Assembly (NCBI RefSeq): GCF_000151315.2
Contig: NW_011887313.1
Coordinates: 1 to 12,808, forward strand
Source: Capsaspora owczarzaki ATCC 30864
Taxonomy: Eukaryota; Opisthokonta; Filasterea
Length of the DNA: 12,808 bases
Direction of reading: 5' to 3'
In this document: positions 8,311-12,808 of the stretch, piece after piece
Layout of the letters: every line of letters starts with the position of its first letter
Numbering within the stretch: the first letter of the stretch is position 1
Program-made: the position numbers and the translations under genes
The notes under the pieces: model-generated
Seen by the model: the letters and a program-made list of their open reading frames with translations, nothing else
Database searches by the model: none
What the model was told of the DNA's origin: nothing

Positions 8311-9804
8311 ATGCCCAAACGTCAAAACGAGGCGCAGGCCACCGAATCACGCGCGCCGCGGAAGTGTGTCCATCTAGAAGACCCCGAACGGAAGCGGATC
8401 ATCGACTTGGCTGTTGATCGCGCCTTGCCTCTCGTCACGGTCGCCAGCATGCTCCATCACCCCATCAGCACTGTGTCCAACGTAGTGCAACGTTTCAAGG
8501 AGCGCGGAGAGTGGACGTCACATCACGTCAATCCCAAGGGATGCCGTGTGCTCACAGCGGAGCATCTCCATTTTCTCGAGATGGAGCTCGACAAGAACGT
8601 CAATGTGACCAATCAAGAGCTCCAGGACCTCCTCCTGACGACATTTGGCATTCAAGTGCATCAAGCAACCATCGGGCGTGCCATGTTACGACAGGGCTTC
8701 ACGTTCAAGCGCGTGTATGAGCAGGTCAAGGTGAAAAATTCGCCTGAAATCAAAGCCCAACGCAAGAAATGGGCTGAGCTCTTCGAGGCTTTCCAGACAC
8801 CTGTGGATCGCTTGTTCTACGTGGACGAGAGTGGATTTAATGCGAATCAGCATCGAACGCGAGGTCGATCTCGCAAGGGCGCGCGCGCAATCGTTCAAGT
8901 TGGCAGTATTCGTGCAGCGAATTTCACGCTCATTGCAGCGATCGGAATGAGCGGCGTTGTGTTGAATGAGATCCAGCTCGGAGGCGTGACTGGCCATGTC
9001 TTTGCGGAGGCAATGACGAAGCTGTTTGACAAGCTCGAGGCAAAAAACGCCGTCGACACCGCCGCGTCTGGCATCGCTGTGGATGAGCTCCCAGTGCAAC
9101 AGCTTGAGCCCGACCTCCCCCTTACAAACGTGGTTGAGGACAGTGTGTCGATCAGTAATGCAGTTCACATGCCACTGCTGACGTCCGGTGCAGCGTCGTC
9201 CCAACCACCTGCCCCTCCCGCTGCAGTTGTGTCGTCTGCTGCGTCTGCAGCTGGCGGGTCAGCTCTGCTTCACTCTGCTTCTCTGCATCACTCTGCTTCA
9301 CTCTGCTCGACGACAGAAAGAGCGCCGTTCTCGTCGCAGGATTCTCGACGATGATGACAACGATGATGCGGCGTCTACGTTCCACCACACGAAGAACTCA
9401 TTCAAGACGAGATTGATGAGCACAATGACAATACTTCCTATTTCGTACCGAGCGAAGAGCACCCAGGTGTCAGCTTTCCGGGACATCATCGCTACAAAGC
9501 CTGGATCGTGCTCGACAACGCGCGCATTCACAAGACACCCGAAGTGCGCGAGCTTTTTGCACGCCGCGGGTATGGGATGCTCTTTCTGCCTCCGTACTCA
9601 TCGTTCTTGAACCCGATCGAGTATGTCTTCAACCAAGTGAAGGCTGCGTTCAAGCGCTCCCGGCTGGAACCGAACGAAACAATCTCAAGTCGTATTACCG
9701 CTGCTGTTGGTACCGTGACGGCAACGCATTGCCAAAACACTATCACGCATGTTCAGCTCAAGTACTTTAATGCTTGTCACGAGATGCACGATGTGCTAGA
9801 TTAG
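8311..9804 (+). CDS. Tc1/mariner-type DD34E transposase with frame break in the middle
   Basis: The DNA cut-and-paste enzyme of the surrounding element. The ATG at 8311 is chosen because the frame upstream has no ATG and is inverted repeat. A helix-turn-helix lies at about residues 25-66 and a second DNA-binding fold at about 80-133. D172 (in FYVDES, codon 8824), D402 (in VLDNARIHK, codon 9514) and E437 (in NPIEYV, codon 9619) form the triad, with 34 residues between the last two. Between the first and second Asp are about 230 codons instead of the usual ~90. The excess is low-complexity, S/A/P-rich then acidic. In the main frame stops occur at 9352, 9355 and 9364; protein-like sequence then resumes in the same frame to TAG at 9802. 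Either two compensating indels around the CTCTGCTT repeats (9264-9308) or a spliced intron could explain this. GT at 9258 to CAG ending 9473 would remove 216 nt in phase, but the donor is weak. Confidence 0.8.
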
Positions 9805-10470
9805 TTGGCGTGCTCTCCTTCGAAAGCTCCCTCAATGGCGCCCGCTCGCCTGTTTTGGGTGGTCGTTTGATGTGATCGTCCGTGTCATGTTACATGTATA
9901 AATACTGTACATGTATTATTGTACATCCATTTCAAATCATGTTTATTCTGCAACAAGCATCTGCCAAAGACTAGTCGATGGCTTTCAGGAGAACACCCCA
10001 CAGTCCGGTCGGCCTTGCGTCCTTTCTTCACTCTACCCGTAAACCTTCATAAAACAAACATAGTTAAGCCTATTTATACATGCATGTACATGTATTGAGC
10101 GTATGCAAGCTGGAGCGCTCCACTGTGGAGTGCACATTGCGTTGTCATTGGTGCTGCAACTTGCTGGTCGTTAGGAATGATCGGAACAATCCACTCGGCA
10201 TACGATTGCCACCAATTTAATGACACTATGATAAACTATGCAAATGCTAATGCTTACACCGAAATGGCTCGTGAGTACGAGCCCTGGGTGGTAAAGACGT
10301 CGCTGTGGAAGTAATTCATCAAAACTGTAGTTCGAGCTCTTCCCGAGCCCTAGCTTTCCCGCTAGTCACCCCAGCATCTAATGACCTTCCAAGATACATG
10401 ATTCAATTCAAATACTTCCTGAAGTTGTTGGTAATTCTAACATCTCAAGTGGGTTAATTCGAAATACAAG
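9805..10470. other. Noncoding interior of the transposon, 3' of the transposase
   Basis: No long open frame or known domain. CATGTATAAATA at 9893-9904 and its reverse complement at 10071-10082 form an inverted pair about 170 bp apart, within TACATGTA-rich DNA. A perfect 7 bp hairpin, GGCTCGT-GAGT-ACGAGCC, lies at 10266-10283. A box-B-like GTTCGAGCT occurs at about 10331, but the surroundings do not fold into a tRNA. This segment is unusually long for a Tc1-type element. Confidence 0.5.
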
Positions 10471-10647
10471 CTTGCAAAAACCAACTCGTTGAAAACCAAA
10501 TCGAACGCACAAAAACCAATTACGGAAAAAACCATTTTTCTCGCACTTTCAACCAAGCTACTTTTTTCCAGTCCGATTTTCCTCACTTCGTCCGCTCTAA
10601 TTTCCAACCTCGCCTGCTGTGATTTCAACCTCGACTGCATAATACTG
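10471..10647 (-). repeat. Right inverted repeat of the transposon
   Basis: Read on the minus strand from 10647 it begins CAGTATTATGC and carries the same ordered blocks as the left arm, ending in GAGTTGGTTTTTGCAAG. It contains several GGTTTTT words spaced more tightly than on the left. Differences from the left arm include small indels, so the arms have diverged or were never identical. Confidence 0.85.
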
Positions 10648-10649
10648 TA

Positions 10650-11185
10650 TCATCGCCAGGCTCGTCAGCAATGAACACTCTGTAGTTGAAGAGTTCCTTG
10701 AGCAAGTGGTTGGAAAGGTCGGGTGCCGTCCATTTCACATCTGTCACGTAGTGCATGAGTCACTCAACATCTAGCAAGACCAAGAATCCACATTACCGAC
10801 CGACTCTTACTCTTGAAACAAATCCGTAACTGCTCAGGAAGCGCGCTGATCATCTCTAACTCCTGCTGTTCACACAAGACGCAGCTGTCAGTCCATGTCC
10901 ACTCGTCCATTTGGAACATAGTATCTGACTACTGACTGAGAGGGGTGCTGCCCGGCTGCTGCTGCTGCTGCTGCTGCTGCTTGCACCCTGTTCGAGCAGA
11001 ACTTGTGAGTTTTCAAAAATACCGAATCGAAACTGCACTTTTTTTGTTTTCACTCACCGAGGTAGCATTGGAGGTGTCCATTGGAGCCACATCGTTGGTA
11101 GTTTCGGATTTGTCGTTGTCCTCCTGTTGGACAATCAAAAGTAAAGGTTGGACCTTGAGTGCAGCACAACCGCGGTGGCAAAACC

Positions 11186-11218
<33 letters not shown>

Positions 11219-11388
11219 GCGCAACTGCCGAGACATCCATTGCGAGCCAAGTTTGCTCCTCGCCACTCTCGCCACCACTCCCTGGCACCACAGAACCAGT
11301 TCTTTCAAAGGAGCTTGTGTAGAAGACGAGAGGGGAACACGGAGGCCAGCGCGACGACTCAAGAGCCACATGTGAAGCAACAAAAAGC

Positions 11389-11419
<31 letters not shown>

Positions 11420-11810
11420 GCACGCTTGTTGCACAATGCTGCTGCCCACGCTCGTGGGCCGAGTCGACAGGGCGGCGGCTCGGTTGCGCGACGCGAAGAG
11501 AGTGGTGAGAGTGTTCAAGAAGAGCGACGCCGAGGCAGTTGGGAGAAAGACACGCGACAAAAAGCCAGGGGGAAGGAAGAGCAAAAAAAAAAAAAAAAAA
11601 AATTCAAACCCAATGACAGACAATGACAATGACAGACAATGACAATGACAGACAATGACAGACAATGACAGAAAATGACAGGCAATGACAGGCAGGTCTC
11701 GGTCCACTTACGGTCCTGGCACGCTTGGATTGACCTTCGGAAGGGTCCTCTGCTTGACGCTTTGAAGCAGCCGCAGGAAGAGCGGGGGGCGCGCGTCTGT
11801 TCTTCCCCAT
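10650..11810 (-). CDS. CR-RHS gene, N-terminal exons upstream of the transposon
   Basis: Exon 1 (11810-11712) starts at an ATG and ends at the strong donor ACC|GTAAGTG. It encodes 33 residues with two basic clusters, SKRQ and SKRAR, spaced like a bipartite nuclear localisation signal. Exon 2 (11123-11058) gives 22 polar residues and ends at TCG|GTGAGTG. Exon 3 (10928-10811) is W-, C- and E-rich and includes a CxxC. Exon 4 begins at 10740 and runs into the transposon at codon 125. No signal peptide is visible. If exons 1 and 2 are not used, translation could start at the ATGs at 10919 or 10910, the latter with A at -3 and G at +4. The N-terminal domain is not recognised. Confidence 0.6.
10955..10981. 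repeat. (GCT)9 trinucleotide repeat
   Basis: Nine uninterrupted GCT units. In the favoured splice model they lie in the 129 nt intron between exons 2 and 3 of the CR-RHS gene (CAG on the transcribed product). If an upstream acceptor were used they could instead encode a poly-Ser, poly-Gln or poly-Ala tract. Confidence 0.9.
11124..11711 (-). other. Long first intron of the CR-RHS gene, with three A-runs on the + strand
   Basis: This is bounded by donor GTAAGTGG at 11711 and acceptor TCCAACAG ending at 11124. It contains A29 (11186-11214), A24 (11389-11412) and A20 (11583-11602) on the + strand, about 200 bp apart, plus a decamer-like tandem repeat. At 588 nt it is much longer than its neighbours. 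It may hide an extra exon between 11220 and 11380, but I found no donor-acceptor pair good enough to claim one. Confidence 0.5.
11611..11696. repeat. Tandem (CAATGACAGA/CAATGA) short repeat
   Basis: Roughly nine to eleven units of CAATGACAGA and CAATGA alternate, with single-base variants near the end (AAATGACAGG and CAATGACAGG). It follows directly on the A20 run. Confidence 0.85.
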
Positions 11811-12808
11811 TGAAAAATAAAACAAAAGACTGATTCAACCTGTCAAAGTGATTTTTTTTTTATTTTCGACATCGCGTCGTGAATGGTGAGTTTGGTTCTT
11901 TTATGAAGCTTCATCATGGCAGACGACGCTGTGTTGAGATGACAACTTGCTGATAGCTTCGCTTTTCTTTTGATCTTTCTTTTGTTTTTCGTTGCGATTT
12001 TTGGTTTTGACTTCAAATGCAAGCTGGAATCGAGCTCCCAGGCTGCGCTCTGTGCTCTCTTACTTTCTCGATAAATCACGCAATGACCTCGCATCAATAA
12101 CCATGGTGGTATTGGTGGGTAGGGGGTGAAAGGGCGCCCAGTGCTGAACACGCTGAACGACGCAGCGATCGCAATGTTGTCGTCTTTTTTTTTTCTTTTT
12201 TCCTTGTTTTTTTGCGTTACTGTGCTGTTTATGGTCATGCTTTTGACAAGAAGGAAAATAAAAATCAATCGAGAAAAAGAAAACCATTCAACCCACCAAG
12301 AAAAAAAAAAGGAAAGAAGAAAAAAAAGCAACGAAAGAAACGCGGTGTCACACCAACACAAGACGACTCACTCTCCGCTCCCTCCCCCTTCAATACGCAT
12401 GGCAAATGGATGAAGCGCGTTGCATCACACGAAAAATGCAAACGCCGACGCCAGAATACAGCGATCGGATGGCGAGATTGGAGTTGAAAACAAAACGAAA
12501 AAGAAAACAAAAAAAAAAAAAAAAACACTTAAAGACCGCCGCCAAAGCAATCAAAAGAGCGAGCGAGATGGTTACGAGAGAGAGCGAGAGCGAGAGACGG
12601 ATGGGGATGCGTTCGATGAGATGAGAAAGAGAGAAAGAGAGAGGGAGAGAGAGAGAAAGAGTGAGAGAGAAGGAGAGAGCAAGACAGAGAGAGGCTCCGC
12701 ATGCGATCTTACAGCGGGTAGCGAACAGGCAACAACAAAAAAAAAAAGAGAGAGAGAGAGAGTGTGTGTGTGAGCATAAATAGAGCACAAATCATAATAA
12801 GAGGGGGA
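11811..12808. other. Low-complexity DNA upstream of the CR-RHS gene, no recognised gene
   Basis: The stretch next to the start codon (11811-11880) is rich in T/A runs on the coding strand and could be 5'UTR or promoter. No clear TATA box was seen. Further on are T- and A-rich homopolymers and the purine-rich block 12575-12770. Open frames here are basic, low-complexity and overlap on both strands. No motif or splice structure supports a gene. Confidence 0.5.
12575..12772. repeat. Imperfect GA-rich block ending in A10-(GA)n-(GT)n
   Basis: A degenerate GAGAGA/GAAAGA tract is broken by a short unique part (about 12690-12736). It is followed by an A-run, (GA)7-8 and (GT)5 up to about 12772. The A, GA, GT order resembles the compound microsatellite in the CR-RHS intron. 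Confidence 0.75.

Larger units (their letters stand above)
7999..10647 (+). mobile_element. Tc1/mariner-superfamily transposon with long inverted repeats
   Basis: The element is 2649 bp. Both ends read CAGTATT(G/A)TGC inwards, and each is flanked by TA (7997-7998 and 10648-10649), the target duplication of this superfamily. The inverted repeats extend about 180 bp. The transposase is on the + strand and DD34E. The left arm, transposase, ~660 bp of noncoding DNA and right arm are in the expected order. Flanking sequence is a coding exon of the CR-RHS gene, which allows the empty site to be inferred. The long arms with repeated inner motifs recall the IR/DR organisation of some Tc1-like elements. 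Confidence 0.9.

Noticed and set aside
10260-10350. Possible tRNA gene
   Set aside because: A D-arm-like hairpin and a box-B-like word are present, but no acceptor stem or anticodon arm can be drawn.
10437-10640. 67-codon minus-strand ORF
   Set aside because: It lies almost wholly within the transposon's right inverted repeat, which accounts for the sequence.
11159-11642. Lysine-rich + strand ORFs
   Set aside because: They depend on reading through A-runs as polylysine; no motif, and they overlap the intron of the minus-strand gene.

Overview
The window comes from a eukaryotic nuclear genome. It has short GT-AG introns, most of them 61-129 nt, long dinucleotide, trinucleotide and homopolymer repeats, a non-LTR retrotransposon with a poly(A) tail, and a Tc1/mariner-type DNA transposon. 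The lineage cannot be fixed from sequence alone. The Crinkler/RHS-type gene and the small introns would fit an early-diverging fungus, an oomycete or another protist.

Layout. 1-1031: no recognisable gene, a palindrome cluster, a G-run and about three tandem copies of a ~165 bp unit. 1032-4293 (+): a 5'-truncated LINE carrying the reverse transcriptase and a C-terminal zinc knuckle, broken by one frameshift and ending in AATAAA plus A19. It is followed at once by a second, diverged copy of the last ~100 bp of its own 3'UTR (4295-4393). 4394-5093: no convincing gene. 5094-11810 (-): one large spliced gene. I reconstruct nine exons whose splice phases all agree, for a predicted product of about 924 residues. 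It has a basic N-terminus, a P-loop NTPase with Walker A and B motifs, and a restriction-endonuclease-fold nuclease (D...QxK). This is the NTPase-plus-REase arrangement of the Crinkler/RHS-like (CR-RHS) family.

The main result is that this gene is split in its fourth exon by a complete Tc1/mariner-superfamily element at 7999-10647. The element has CAGTATT termini, ~180 bp imperfect inverted repeats, a TA target duplication and a DD34E transposase on the opposite strand. The exon halves on either side of it are in frame with each other once the element and one TA are discounted. The insertion could not be recognised by looking at either ORF alone.

11811-12808: no recognisable gene, only low-complexity purine-rich DNA, homopolymers and GA/GT repeats. 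The window is therefore a CR-RHS locus hit by a DNA transposon and bordered by a LINE. This recalls the 'retrotransposon hot spot' behaviour known for trypanosome RHS genes, although here the inserted element is a DNA transposon.
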